NCBI GenBank assembly: GCA_009777795.1 | Contig: WRLC01000004.1 | Location: 1-64,000 of the forward strand | Direction: 5' to 3' | Origin: Candidatus Saccharimonadota bacterium | GTDB taxonomy: Bacteria; Patescibacteriota; Saccharimonadia; Saccharimonadales; Saccharimonadaceae | Length of the DNA stretch: 64,000 bases | The notes under the pieces: model-generated | Database searches by the model: none | What the model was told of the DNA's origin: nothing | What the model saw: the letters and a program-made list of their open reading frames with translations, nothing else | Program-made: the position numbers and the translations under genes | In this document: one piece after another, positions 26,472 through 34,785 of the stretch | Position numbering within the stretch: position 1 is the first letter of the stretch | Layout of the letters: the number at the start of each line of letters is the position of its first letter

Positions 26472-26605
26472 TTGACTGCGGTCGTCCGGTGTGGTATAAC
26501 GAAACTAACCAGTGTGGTTCTATCTGGCCCTACCTCTGGCACCTACCCCATCGGGAAAACGGGCAGCGGAACTTTACAGGAAACTATTTTAAGGAGGATG
26601 ATTTA
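26472..26605 (+). promoter_or_regulatory. Promoter and ~100 nt structured 5' UTR
   Basis: TTGACT (26472-26477), 17 bp, TATAAC (26495-26500) with TG before it, then ~100 nt before a strong SD AAGGAGG (26591-26597). Short inverted segments in the UTR (e.g. AACCA/TGGTT) may fold; no known riboswitch class is recognised. Confidence 0.55.
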
Positions 26606-27610
26606 ATGAAGAATCATCGCAAACGGCTTTTTTCTGTTTTACTTGCACTTGTTTTAACCCTCGCACTCGCAACACCAGCTTTCGCGGCCACCCTTGACGG
26701 CAACCGCTCTTTCTCCACGCGCGAGCTCGAAATCACCATTGACGCCGCCCGCCCGCTCCATTACTGGACCGCCAACGAAACCCGCGGCACCCGTTTCACC
26801 CCGTACGTCGACGTCCGCGACGTCGCCCAAAGCCTAGGTGGCTACCACGTCGAGTTTGCCACCGGCGGTCAATGGTATCTGGACCCCGCCCAAAACGAAT
26901 GGGTATGGCTCTATCACGACACCTACGTCATCTACCCCTCCAGTTCGAGCCGGTCTACCACCAGCAACATCCGCAGCGACACCAAAGGTCTCGACCTAAC
27001 TTGGCGCACAATCTGCATTTGGCAACCTTATGAAACTACGTCAATCTGGCGTAGTGTCTATGAGGTTCAGAGCACCCGTTGGGGCGGCGGCTTCCTCTTC
27101 TCGATTTACGACATCCCACTCCTCTTCCCCACAATCGAGACCGTCGAGCTCGCCCAGAACTCCGCCCACCGCTTCCGCCTTAGCACCAAACCCATCGCGC
27201 CACCGTTCGACCCCTATCAAGAGCGCCCCAATGACGCCAAGGCCACCGGTGTTGACCTCGTCCAGTCCCTCTACCGCAAAGTCCATGCCACCAATGTCAG
27301 CGCTAACACAGCCATTCAGTGGGCTTTCAACCTCGGCCTCTTCAACCGCAATTACCGCGACAACTTTCTTGACAGAACCATCAGCCAAGCGGCCACTTAT
27401 ACCATTCTGGCCGCCTACTTTAGCGACGACACTAACTGGGACTTCCCCTGCGTCATCCCGCTCGAATCACGCCTCCTCTGGGCCACCTCTGGCATCAATC
27501 GCGCTTGGCATAACAACTGGTTCTACTACGACTACGACTTTGACGCCGGCCTCTCCCACTTCGACCTCGACCGACTGATTGACCGAGCCTTCGTCCAAGA
27601 AAAGCGCTAA
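26606..27610 (+). CDS. Secreted protein of unknown function
   Basis: 334 aa. Clear signal peptide (MKNHRKRLFSVLLALVLTLA...TPAFA, cleavage after AFA). Mature part Trp/Tyr-rich with FTPYVDVRDVAQSLGGYHVEF, reminiscent of copper-amine-oxidase-N/stalk-type repeats, but the match is weak. No membrane anchor after the signal. Start at 26606 chosen for the SD and signal peptide. Ends before a terminator. Confidence 0.65.
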   Translation: MKNHRKRLFSVLLALVLTLALATPAFAATLDGNRSFSTRELEITIDAARPLHYWTANETRGTRFTPYVDVRDVAQSLGGYHVEFATGGQWYLDPAQNEWVWLYHDTYVIYPSSSSRSTTSNIRSDTKGLDLTWRTICIWQPYETTSIWRSVYEVQSTRWGGGFLFSIYDIPLLFPTIETVELAQNSAHRFRLSTKPIAPPFDPYQERPNDAKATGVDLVQSLYRKVHATNVSANTAIQWAFNLGLFNRNYRDNFLDRTISQAATYTILAAYFSDDTNWDFPCVIPLESRLLWATSGINRAWHNNWFYYDYDFDAGLSHFDLDRLIDRAFVQEKR

Positions 27611-27630
27611 GCCCAATAGTTTACCCGAGA

Positions 27631-27656
27631 ACCAGCCCCAGTAGGCTGGTTTTCTC
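27631..27656 (+). terminator. Intrinsic terminator
   Basis: AACCAGCC-CCAGTA-GGCTGGTT followed by TTCT, between the secreted-protein gene and convergent valS. Confidence 0.75.
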
Positions 27657-27662
27657 CTGTTT

Positions 27663-30476
27663 CTACTCCCCTAGTTCCCTTAGCAGCCGCCCCAAGAGCT
27701 TTTGTTTTGCGCCCAAAACCGCCCGGCTCTCTTCCACCAACTCAGCCGGCGCCTTCGCCACATAGGCCTCATTCGCCAAACGCTTCTCAAGCTGCGCGAT
27801 TTCCTCTCGTACATCCTCCACTCGCGCCCGCAAATTCGCCCCGTACTTCTCAACTTCCTTCTCGCTTATATCCAGCCACGCCTTCCGACCCGAGTTCGCC
27901 AAACGCAGACCAATATGCTCCTTCTCTGCCAGCTGCTCCTCTTCCTTCTCCGAAAGCGGCCGCACCTCTTCCAGCTTCGCCAGACCCCGAATCAACTCCG
28001 CGTTTTCCTTTATCAACGGATCATCCCCGTAAATCAACCTGTCTTTCTGTTTATGCTCTGGGATATTCGCCTCCACAAACCGGATTTCCTCCACCAATTT
28101 GATAACCTGCTCAAACTCTTCTACCTTCTTTATGTCATATATAGCATAATCGCCCCATTTTTCGTCGGCCAACAGATCATCTGTCCAAGACAACGACTGC
28201 CAAATCGCCTCTGTCGCAAACGGCGCAAACGGGTGCAACAACTTCAAACAAAACTCCAACACATAGGCCAACATCTGCGGATTTTGTACCGTCTTTTCCG
28301 CCTCAATAAACCAATCCGCCACCTTCGTCCATGTCATCCCGTAAACCACCTCAATCGCCTCCGCAAACCGATACTCGCCCAGCAACCGCTCCACGTCCTC
28401 CCGCGCTTGGTTCAAACAGGACACCACCCAGTGTCCCGCTGGCGTCTTTAGCTCCACCTTGCTCAACGGCGTTTCCTCGTGCTCTCCCTGTAAATCTATA
28501 TCATCGCGGTCATTGTTCGCATCCTCGCCCAGCCACTGCTCGCCGTAATCCTCACCCACTGCATGCTGCACAAACCGCGCCATATTCCACAACTTATTAC
28601 AAAAGTTCCGCCCCGAGACCACCCCCGAACGCGAAAACGCCTGCGCCTGCCCTGCCGACCGATTCGCAATAATCCCCAGCCGAAACGCATCCGCCCCATA
28701 TTCCGCAATCACCTCCATCGGCGAAATCACATTCCCCTTGCTCTTACTCATCTTTTTGCCATGCTCATCCTGCACCATCCCATGGAAATAAACCTCCCGA
28801 AACGGCACCTCCTCCGTCGCATACAGCCCAAACATAATCATCTTCGCCACCCACGGCCGCAGCAAGTCCGTCCCACACTCCATCACACTATTCGGATAAT
28901 ACTTAGTCAAGGGTGATAGGTCTACGCCAGAATCACCTGCTGAGGAACTTTCGGAGGGCGGCAGCCCGAGAACGAGACGCGGTTCACCCGTGGCGACGGG
29001 ATGAACCGACGGCGTGTCCGAAGCAGGTGTTTTGGTGTAGACCGGGTAATCCGTCGTGATAAACGGCCACTGCCCCGACGAGAACCAAGTATCAAACGTA
29101 TCCTCATCCCGCTTATACTTCTTGCCATCAACCTCAATATACTCCTCTTCCACCCGCGTATCAAAAATCCAATCCTCCGGGTCGTCCACATTACAAAACG
29201 CCGGAATCGGAATCCCCCACGGTATCTGCCGGCTAATATTCCAGTCCCTAAGCTCATTGTAATAGGCTAGGAGCTCGTTTTTCTTGCCAGCTGGGTAAAA
29301 TACCACCTCGTTATCCATAAGCGCCTTAGAAGCCCTCTCCGCAAGCGGCCGCACTTTAATAAACCATTGATCCATCAACATCGGCTCAATCACCTCATCA
29401 CACTTATAGCAATGCGGCACCCGATTCACATAATCTTCATCCACGCGCACCAACAAATCCATTTCCTTCAGCGCCTTCACCACTTCTTTGCGCGCCTCCA
29501 ACACCGGCATATGCTCAAAACGCCCCGCCGCCGCTGTCATCCGCCCGTCCTTGTCGACCACCTGCACCACTGGCAAATTATGCCGCTCGGCCATCTCCCA
29601 GTCATTAAAATCATGCGCCGGCGTTATCTTCACCACCCCTGTCCCAAACGTCATATCCACCGCATCGTCCGCAATCACAATCACCTTAAACGGCCCGTTC
29701 ACCCCCTGCACCTCAATCTCTTGCCCAACATACTTCTTATATCGCTCGTCGTCCGGGTGCACCGCCACCGCCGTGTCGCCAAACTTCGTCTCCGGCCGCG
29801 TCGTCGCCAAAACAAACGGCCCATACTTCATATAGTAAAGCGGCGTCTTTTCCTCCCTGTAATTCACTTCAATATCGGCAAAACTCGTATGATGTTTCGT
29901 ACAGTAGTTAACCAGCTTCTTGCCCCGATAGATCAACCCATCCGCCCACAACTGCCGAAACGTCTCATAAACCGTCTTCACCACCTTCGGATCCAACGTG
30001 AACGTCATCGCGCTCCAATCGCACGAAATCCCCAGTTGCCGAATCTGAATCTCCATATTATACCGATTTTTCTGCACAAAATCCCACACCTGTTGGTACA
30101 GCTCATCCCGCGTAAAATCAAACCGCGTCTTCCCTATCTCCTCCAGCGCCCGCTCATAGACCACCCACGTCTCAAACCCCGCATGATCCGCCCCCGGCAA
30201 ATAGGCTACATCCCGCCCCAACAACCGGTAGTGCCGCGCCAAAACATCCTTCAAACTCATCTCAAAACCATGCCCAATATGCAAGTTCCCATTCGCGTTC
30301 GGCGGCGGCATCACCGTCGACCAAACCTCACGTGGCTGCACCCCCGGCTTACTCTTGTCGCCATCTATCTCCTGCTCATGCGCCCGACCCCCGGCCTTAA
30401 AGACCCCACTCGCTTCCCACAACGCATAAATCTTCGCCTCTGTCGCCTGCGGCTCGTAAACTTTATCAAATCTCAT
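27663..30476 (-). CDS. valS: Valyl-tRNA synthetase with a translated insertion
   Basis: 937 aa class I synthetase. HIGH motif in NGNLHIGHGFEM, editing domain (ATTRPETKFGDTAVAVHP), KMSKS in HGKKMSKSKGN, anticodon-binding helical domain and C-terminal coiled coil (VEDVREEIAQLEKRLANEAYVAKAPAELVEE). TACAAT lies 7 nt before the ATG, so it appears leaderless. Odd: residues ~478-519, between WPFITTDYP and KYYPNSVMECG, are extra relative to the usual ValRS and are encoded by a 125 bp palindromic element. The frame stays open, so the protein should carry a Ser/Pro-rich loop. Confidence 0.95.
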   Translation of the reverse strand: MRFDKVYEPQATEAKIYALWEASGVFKAGGRAHEQEIDGDKSKPGVQPREVWSTVMPPPNANGNLHIGHGFEMSLKDVLARHYRLLGRDVAYLPGADHAGFETWVVYERALEEIGKTRFDFTRDELYQQVWDFVQKNRYNMEIQIRQLGISCDWSAMTFTLDPKVVKTVYETFRQLWADGLIYRGKKLVNYCTKHHTSFADIEVNYREEKTPLYYMKYGPFVLATTRPETKFGDTAVAVHPDDERYKKYVGQEIEVQGVNGPFKVIVIADDAVDMTFGTGVVKITPAHDFNDWEMAERHNLPVVQVVDKDGRMTAAAGRFEHMPVLEARKEVVKALKEMDLLVRVDEDYVNRVPHCYKCDEVIEPMLMDQWFIKVRPLAERASKALMDNEVVFYPAGKKNELLAYYNELRDWNISRQIPWGIPIPAFCNVDDPEDWIFDTRVEEEYIEVDGKKYKRDEDTFDTWFSSGQWPFITTDYPVYTKTPASDTPSVHPVATGEPRLVLGLPPSESSSAGDSGVDLSPLTKYYPNSVMECGTDLLRPWVAKMIMFGLYATEEVPFREVYFHGMVQDEHGKKMSKSKGNVISPMEVIAEYGADAFRLGIIANRSAGQAQAFSRSGVVSGRNFCNKLWNMARFVQHAVGEDYGEQWLGEDANNDRDDIDLQGEHEETPLSKVELKTPAGHWVVSCLNQAREDVERLLGEYRFAEAIEVVYGMTWTKVADWFIEAEKTVQNPQMLAYVLEFCLKLLHPFAPFATEAIWQSLSWTDDLLADEKWGDYAIYDIKKVEEFEQVIKLVEEIRFVEANIPEHKQKDRLIYGDDPLIKENAELIRGLAKLEEVRPLSEKEEEQLAEKEHIGLRLANSGRKAWLDISEKEVEKYGANLRARVEDVREEIAQLEKRLANEAYVAKAPAELVEESRAVLGAKQKLLGRLLRELGE
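28919..29043. repeat. Palindromic element copy A, inside valS
   Basis: Outer inverted repeat of ~22 bp (28919-28940 with 29023-29043). Internal small hairpin GGGC-GGCA-GCCC, spacer GAGAACGAGACG, and a 29 nt hairpin (28980-29008) with CCCGTGGCGACGGG at its tip. Same architecture as copy B at 31490-31639. Confidence 0.8.
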
Positions 30477-31117
30477 AGCCCCTATTGTATCACAAAATTA
30501 ATTTCTCGTCCACTCTACTCTCACCGCTTGCCACCCCTGTACACAATTTGTTCACTTTTCATAATACAACATATTTCATAACAAAAGTCAATAACCCCGC
30601 CGACCCCTATTATTGCCCTCCGCCTCGCTCTCGCGCTCTTCCCGACTCTCGCGCTCCCAGAAAAAAGAATCGCGCAAAAAAATCTCGCGACGCTCCGCGC
30701 CAAACATATAACTACAACATATTACGTAAAAAAGTCAAACCCGCCGCCGCGCCCCTTCTCTGGTTTTGCCTCCCCACGCGCTCTCCCACAAAAAAGTTTC
30801 GCGACATTCTCCCACAAAACACTTGACAACCCAAACACGCTCATGCTAACATAGTAGTTAGTTAAATCGGTCCAGTTGAGAGGACAATTAACGGGAGACA
30901 GTTGCACCTTATCCTTTCCACTTTCTGCTCGTGCCCCTTTCGTGCGAGCAGAAGGTCAGGATATTACCATAATCTTTGCATTTGTCAAGGGTGGTATTTG
31001 CATGTCTACGCGCTTTTTACAGAGAAGGCGCCTTTTTCTGACCTCTTGAAAATAATCTAAAAATATTGCAAAAATAAATCAGGCCAACAAGATTGTGGCC
31101 TGATTTTTGCGTGTACG
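30477..31117. other. Intergenic region with promoter-like and hairpin sequences
   Basis: 641 bp without a convincing gene. On the minus strand two related TTGACTTTTNT...ATATGTTGTA stretches (~30580 and ~30735) look like decayed promoters. The middle is CG-rich low-complexity sequence. A plus-strand promoter TTGACA (30823-30828)/TAACAT (30847-30852, 18 bp spacer) could make a small RNA containing the hairpin TTCTGCTCG/CGAGCAGAA (~30923-30953). Confidence 0.4.
31076..31108 (-). terminator. Terminator-like hairpin after the 105 aa gene
   Basis: AATCAGGCC / GGCCTGATTTTT inverted repeat with a ~10 nt loop. T-run on the plus strand and A-rich flank on the other, so it may act in both directions. 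Confidence 0.6.
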
Positions 31118-31435
31118 CTATGTTTCGCTGCCAGCCCCACCCATACTCGATTTCTTCGAGTTTAGCGCTATAATCGCTGGCCTGTACGCTGCGTGTGCGA
31201 GTTCATTGATTGCTTGCTTGATGTCTTTTTCGCTCAAAACTTTCAGTTTATCACGCCATCCACCTCTGTTAGTGATAAACATAAGCATCTTGCATTCTAT
31301 CACCCTCATCACTTCAGCAATCGCTGCCTCTTCGCTTCGCTCGTTCAACCATTCCGGGTGTTTTTCGACCGTCGCTTCAGCTGCCTTCATCACAATCTCC
31401 GCGTTCACGCTTAAATTTCCCCTACCTACTGACAT
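31118..31435 (-). CDS. 105 aa protein of unknown function
   Basis: Perfect SD (AAGGAGGTGATAGT) before the ATG. The sequence is helical and charged (VMKAAEATVEKHPEWLNERSEEAAIAEVMRVIECKMLMF), no signal or membrane helix, family not recognised. Its promoter (TTGACT ... TAGAGT) begins inside the left arm of palindromic element B. Confidence 0.65.
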   Translation of the reverse strand: MSVGRGNLSVNAEIVMKAAEATVEKHPEWLNERSEEAAIAEVMRVIECKMLMFITNRGGWRDKLKVLSEKDIKQAINELAHAAYRPAIIALNSKKSSMGGAGSET

Positions 31436-31489
31436 ACTATCACCTCCTTCTGTCTGCAGATACGATAACCTTACTCTACCACATCTTTC

Positions 31490-31639
31490 CCAAAAGTCAA
31501 CTGGACCCCCTCACTAACCGACCCCGAAGGACATTCGGACCGCGGCAGCGGGAGAGCGAGACGCGTCTGTCCTGTGGCGACAGGGTCAGACGACGTCGTG
31601 CCTGAGGGGTCGGTTATGAGGGGGGGGTTGACTTTTTGG
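31490..31639. repeat. Palindromic element copy B, between divergent promoters
   Basis: Outer inverted repeat of more than 30 bp: CCAAAAGTCAAC..CCCCTCA.TAACCGACCCC on the left matches its complement ending GTTGACTTTTTGG on the right. Internal hairpins CCGC-GGCA-GCGG and a 29 nt stem-loop (31564-31592) with CCTGTGGCGACAGG. Stem bases differ from copy A in a compensatory way, while the loop and spacer bases are fixed. Confidence 0.8.
31620..31627 (+). repeat. G8 run abutting the -35 box of the deacetylase gene
   Basis: Eight G immediately before TTGACT. Length changes would move upstream elements relative to the promoter. Confidence 0.6.
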
Positions 31640-31656
31640 CTCGAGTGTGATATACT
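31628..31656 (+). promoter_or_regulatory. Promoter of the polysaccharide deacetylase gene
   Basis: TTGACT (31628-31633), 17 bp, TATACT (31651-31656). A ~42 nt leader without an SD precedes the ATG at 31705. The -35 lies in the right arm of element B. Confidence 0.7.
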
Positions 31657-31704
31657 GGGGAGGGTAATCTAAACAAACAGCCCAAAATAAAAACATACAA
31701 CAAA

Positions 31705-32844
31705 ATGGCAAAAAAGTCAAGTAAACCAACCAAACCGACCAAACCAAGCTTTTCCTTGCGCAATTATCGCCACAAAACAGGGGCGCTTTGCCACCCCAAC
31801 GAACCCGAATGCGGCACTCGCGACCAACTTGACCACCAACCAAAGCATATCCGTGAGCAAATCTTTGACGACCAAGTCATCACCAAAAGCCAGCTCAAAG
31901 CCGAGCATCGGCAAGCTCTCAAAGGGCTCCTCACCTCTGATGAACCCACCGCTGGGGCCAAAAGACAACCTGACCTTACTACGCCCGGCTCTTTCAACGG
32001 CTATCGCATTCAGCGCAGCCATTTTACCATCAGCACTTTGGGCTTCGTCCTTATGCTTGGCGTTTTGCTCAGCCTTTCCATGGCTCGAAGCGGCCTCGCC
32101 GACTACCAAGTCTCCGACCCCGAGCAAGACCTTGCCGGCCTCGAAATCATCGTTCCTGACACCGGTAGCAACAGCTCCGACAACTCCGACCCCGACCCGG
32201 ACGACCAGCTTGACGTCCCCGACACTGGCGACAACGAGGCAGAGCAGGGGAGCCAAAAACTCATCGCTATCACCTTCGATGATGGCCCCAGCTCACTCAC
32301 CACTCCGCGCCTGCTCGATATCCTCACCCGCGAAAACGTCCCCGCCACCTTTTTTGTCCTCGGCAGCCTCGCCGCCCGCAACCCTCAAATCGTCTCCCGT
32401 GCCGCCGCCGAAGGCCACGCTGTCGGCAGCCATTCATGGGGCCACGCCAATTTGTCCCAAATGTCAAGCACAAGTATTATCGCCGACTTGACAAGAGCCA
32501 ACAATGCTATTCTCGCTGCCACAGGTAGCGCCCCCACACTCTTTCGCCCGCCTTATGGCGCCATTTCCAAAACCCTGCAGAACTCCGCTGGCCTACCCCT
32601 AGTACTCTGGTCGGTTGACACCCGCGACTGGCAAAGCAAAAACGTCGAGTCCATCTATAACATCGCCATCCAAAACGTCAAACCCGGCAGTATCATCCTC
32701 TTCCACGACATCTACCCCACCACTGTCGTCGCGGTCGAACGCCTCATCCCGGCCCTCAAACAGGCCGGCTACACCTTCGCTACCATCCCCGAACTCTTCG
32801 ACCAACCCCTCGAAAGCGGCCGCATCTACCGCGGCTCCTTCTAG
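31705..32844 (+). CDS. Membrane-anchored polysaccharide deacetylase (NodB/CE4)
   Basis: 379 aa. Cytoplasmic basic N-terminus, one transmembrane helix at ~113-128 (ISTLGFVLMLGVLLSLSMA), an Asp/Ser-rich linker (SDNSDPDPDDQLDVPDTGDN) and a C-terminal NodB domain: ITFDDGPSS (metal Asp), HSWGH (metal His), RPPYG, WSVDTRDW, ILFHD. Predicted to remove acetyl groups from peptidoglycan or another envelope glycan outside the membrane. Confidence 0.9.
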   Translation: MAKKSSKPTKPTKPSFSLRNYRHKTGALCHPNEPECGTRDQLDHQPKHIREQIFDDQVITKSQLKAEHRQALKGLLTSDEPTAGAKRQPDLTTPGSFNGYRIQRSHFTISTLGFVLMLGVLLSLSMARSGLADYQVSDPEQDLAGLEIIVPDTGSNSSDNSDPDPDDQLDVPDTGDNEAEQGSQKLIAITFDDGPSSLTTPRLLDILTRENVPATFFVLGSLAARNPQIVSRAAAEGHAVGSHSWGHANLSQMSSTSIIADLTRANNAILAATGSAPTLFRPPYGAISKTLQNSAGLPLVLWSVDTRDWQSKNVESIYNIAIQNVKPGSIILFHDIYPTTVVAVERLIPALKQAGYTFATIPELFDQPLESGRIYRGSF

Positions 32845-32882
32845 CTTGCGAAACCCAACGATTTGTGATAATATATAGCCAC

Positions 32883-32959
32883 GCACCCGTAGCTCAGCGG
32901 ATTAGAGTACTTGGCTTCGAACCAAGGGGTCGCAGGTTCGAATCCTGCCGGGTGTACCA
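32883..32959 (+). tRNA. tRNA-Arg (TCG)
   Basis: Acceptor GCACCCG/CGGGTGT, anticodon stem CTTGG/CCAAG with loop CTTCGAA (anticodon TCG), T-arm CAGGTTCGAATCCTG, encoded CCA. Confidence 0.95.
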
Positions 32960-32990
32960 GCCTAGTAGGGATGAAAAAGTAAGCATAATT

Positions 32991-33512
32991 ATGATTAGTA
33001 TCGTCGCGGCCGTCGGCCAGAATTTAGAGCTCGGTAAGCAGGGCAGGGTAATCTGGTCTTTTAAAGAGGACCTCGACTTTTACCTTAGTCAAACCCGCGG
33101 CAAAACCCTCCTCGTCGGCAAAAAAACTTTCGACAGCATGCCCTCATTCCCCAGCAATTCGACTCTCCTCGTTTTGAACGAATTCGACTTCGACGCCGCT
33201 AGCCACCGCCAATCCGACTGGGGCCGCGCCCACACCCACGTCGTCACCGACCTACCCAAAATCATCGACCAATACCAAAACAACGACGACGAGCTCGTCG
33301 TCATCGGCGGCGCCGGCGTTTACGCCCAAACTTTGCCCCATGCCTCCCACCTCTACCTCTGTGAAATCCAAGCCACCGACCCCGACGCCGACGTCTTTTT
33401 CCCCGATTTCGACCGCTCTGCCTTCACTCGCACCGTTTTAGGGCAGGGCAGGGTAGCGTCCGGCGAACATCAGGGGCTAGAATATCAATTGGTCCACTAC
33501 ACTCGCCGATAG
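32991..33512 (+). CDS. folA: Dihydrofolate reductase
   Basis: 173 aa. MISIVAAVGQNLELGKQGRVIWSFKEDLDFY, VGKKTFDSMP, VVIGGAGVYAQ and HLYLCEI.ATDPDADVFFPD are family landmarks; it supplies tetrahydrofolate. Start at 32991, where homology begins; the frame extends upstream only through the tRNA. No SD is visible; CATAAT lies just before the ATG, and cotranscription with tRNA-Arg is also possible. Confidence 0.92.
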   Translation: MISIVAAVGQNLELGKQGRVIWSFKEDLDFYLSQTRGKTLLVGKKTFDSMPSFPSNSTLLVLNEFDFDAASHRQSDWGRAHTHVVTDLPKIIDQYQNNDDELVVIGGAGVYAQTLPHASHLYLCEIQATDPDADVFFPDFDRSAFTRTVLGQGRVASGEHQGLEYQLVHYTRR

Positions 33513-33557
33513 CATCCTCAAAATCACAAAACACCTACCACCACTTAAATCTCCCCC

Positions 33558-33586
33558 TTGACTTTTCCAAAGCGCTCATGTATAAA
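33558..33586 (+). promoter_or_regulatory. Promoter of the SipW secretion operon
   Basis: TTGACT (33558-33563), 17 bp, TATAAA (33581-33586). A ~25-30 nt leader with GGGGAG precedes the ATG at 33620. Confidence 0.65.
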
Positions 33587-33619
33587 TAGTACAGGATAGG
33601 GGAGAATGCGAGATGCAAC

Positions 33620-34753
33620 ATGAACCCAAAAACCCCAATTTCCTTTAAAACCACAGCTGCTGGCATCCTCTTTGCCGTCTTTTTTGTCTCCCTCGCCGGG
33701 GGCTTTTATTTTTCCCGCTTCGGCTTCTCCTTGCCCGAGGAGACCCACGCTCTGCCCGGCGAAACCCACGCCACCACTGACGCCCTGCCTGCCTTCGCCC
33801 CCGCGACCAACCGCCAAGACTACACCGTCTGCCTCTTCCCCAACGACTTTTTTGACACCACCTGCCAAGACCCCGGCCGCCAGTACTTGACCGCTCTCAC
33901 CGACAAAATCAACTTCCACTTCGGCTACCAACTCGCCCTCGACGCCCCCCTCACCTACCACTATCACCACACCATCACCGCCCAGCTCATCGTCTACGAC
34001 CGCGACAATCGCGACAAAATCATCTTCTCCCGCGACTATCTGCTCCAAGACGCCGTTCGCGGCGCCCGCCAAGACACCAGCGAAATCGCCATCAACCACA
34101 GCTTCGCCCTCGACTTCCAGCCCTTCAACCTCGCCGCCACCGCCTTCAAACAACACCACGACCTCCATGGCGACGCCGTTCTCATCGTCCAAATGCCCCT
34201 CGAACTCACCGTCTCGCATGGCGACCGCTCGCTCACCCGCCCCATCCCGCTCGAGTTCACCATCCCTCTAGCCAAACAAACCTACAACATCAAGGTCGGC
34301 AAATTGCCCAGTAGCGACGACATCCTCGCCTTCGCTGCCCTCGAGTCCGGCCTCACCCAGCGCCTGCTCCTGCTCGGCCTGCTCGCCGCCCTCGCCCTCG
34401 CCGCCACCTCTGTCCTCATCTTCTTCTTCGTCCAAAAACGCCGCTCCCACCCCAAGAACCTCTGCCAGCGCTACGACGAAAAAATCCACAAAGAATACGG
34501 CCGCCTCATCGTCGACCTCAAGACCCCCCTCCGCTCCGGCGACTACAAATACCGCTACTTCGTCCAAGACTTCGACGACTTGATCGACAAAGCCGACCGC
34601 GTCATGCAAAACATCCTCTACTACCGCCTCCCTAGTGGCCGCACCTTCTACGCCGTCGTCGAGGACGACCACCTCTTCCTCCACGGCTGCCCCTACGCTA
34701 AGCAAAACAGAGAGTCAAAGGAGGTCAAACATTCAACCAAACGCGCAAAATAA
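33620..34753 (+). CDS. DUF5305-like membrane protein of the SipW operon
   Basis: 377 aa. N-terminal transmembrane helix (~11-30), a large beta-rich extracytoplasmic part (FHFGYQLALDAPLTYHYHHTITAQL; ISRDYLLQ-like blocks; TIPLAKQTYNIKVG), a second helix at ~252-272 (LLLLGLLAALALAATSVLIFFF), and a cytoplasmic tail with EYGRLIV and FYAVVEDDHLFLHG. The arrangement fits DUF5305 proteins, which are often next to SipW-type signal peptidases. Likely an assembly or sorting partner for the secreted products. Confidence 0.7.
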   Translation: MNPKTPISFKTTAAGILFAVFFVSLAGGFYFSRFGFSLPEETHALPGETHATTDALPAFAPATNRQDYTVCLFPNDFFDTTCQDPGRQYLTALTDKINFHFGYQLALDAPLTYHYHHTITAQLIVYDRDNRDKIIFSRDYLLQDAVRGARQDTSEIAINHSFALDFQPFNLAATAFKQHHDLHGDAVLIVQMPLELTVSHGDRSLTRPIPLEFTIPLAKQTYNIKVGKLPSSDDILAFAALESGLTQRLLLLGLLAALALAATSVLIFFFVQKRRSHPKNLCQRYDEKIHKEYGRLIVDLKTPLRSGDYKYRYFVQDFDDLIDKADRVMQNILYYRLPSGRTFYAVVEDDHLFLHGCPYAKQNRESKEVKHSTKRAK

Positions 34754-34785
34754 AGCAACTTTAAGTTATCAACGAAAGGATTTTT

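Noticed and set aside
26507-26605. Known riboswitch in the 5' UTR of the secreted protein
   Set aside because: No consensus of a class I can recall (GEMM, TPP, SAM, cobalamin, Mg) fits, so it is recorded only as a possible structured UTR.
30521-30703. 60 aa minus-strand ORF
   Set aside because: No SD or promoter at a useful distance; composition follows the CG-rich intergenic repeats. Not counted as a gene.
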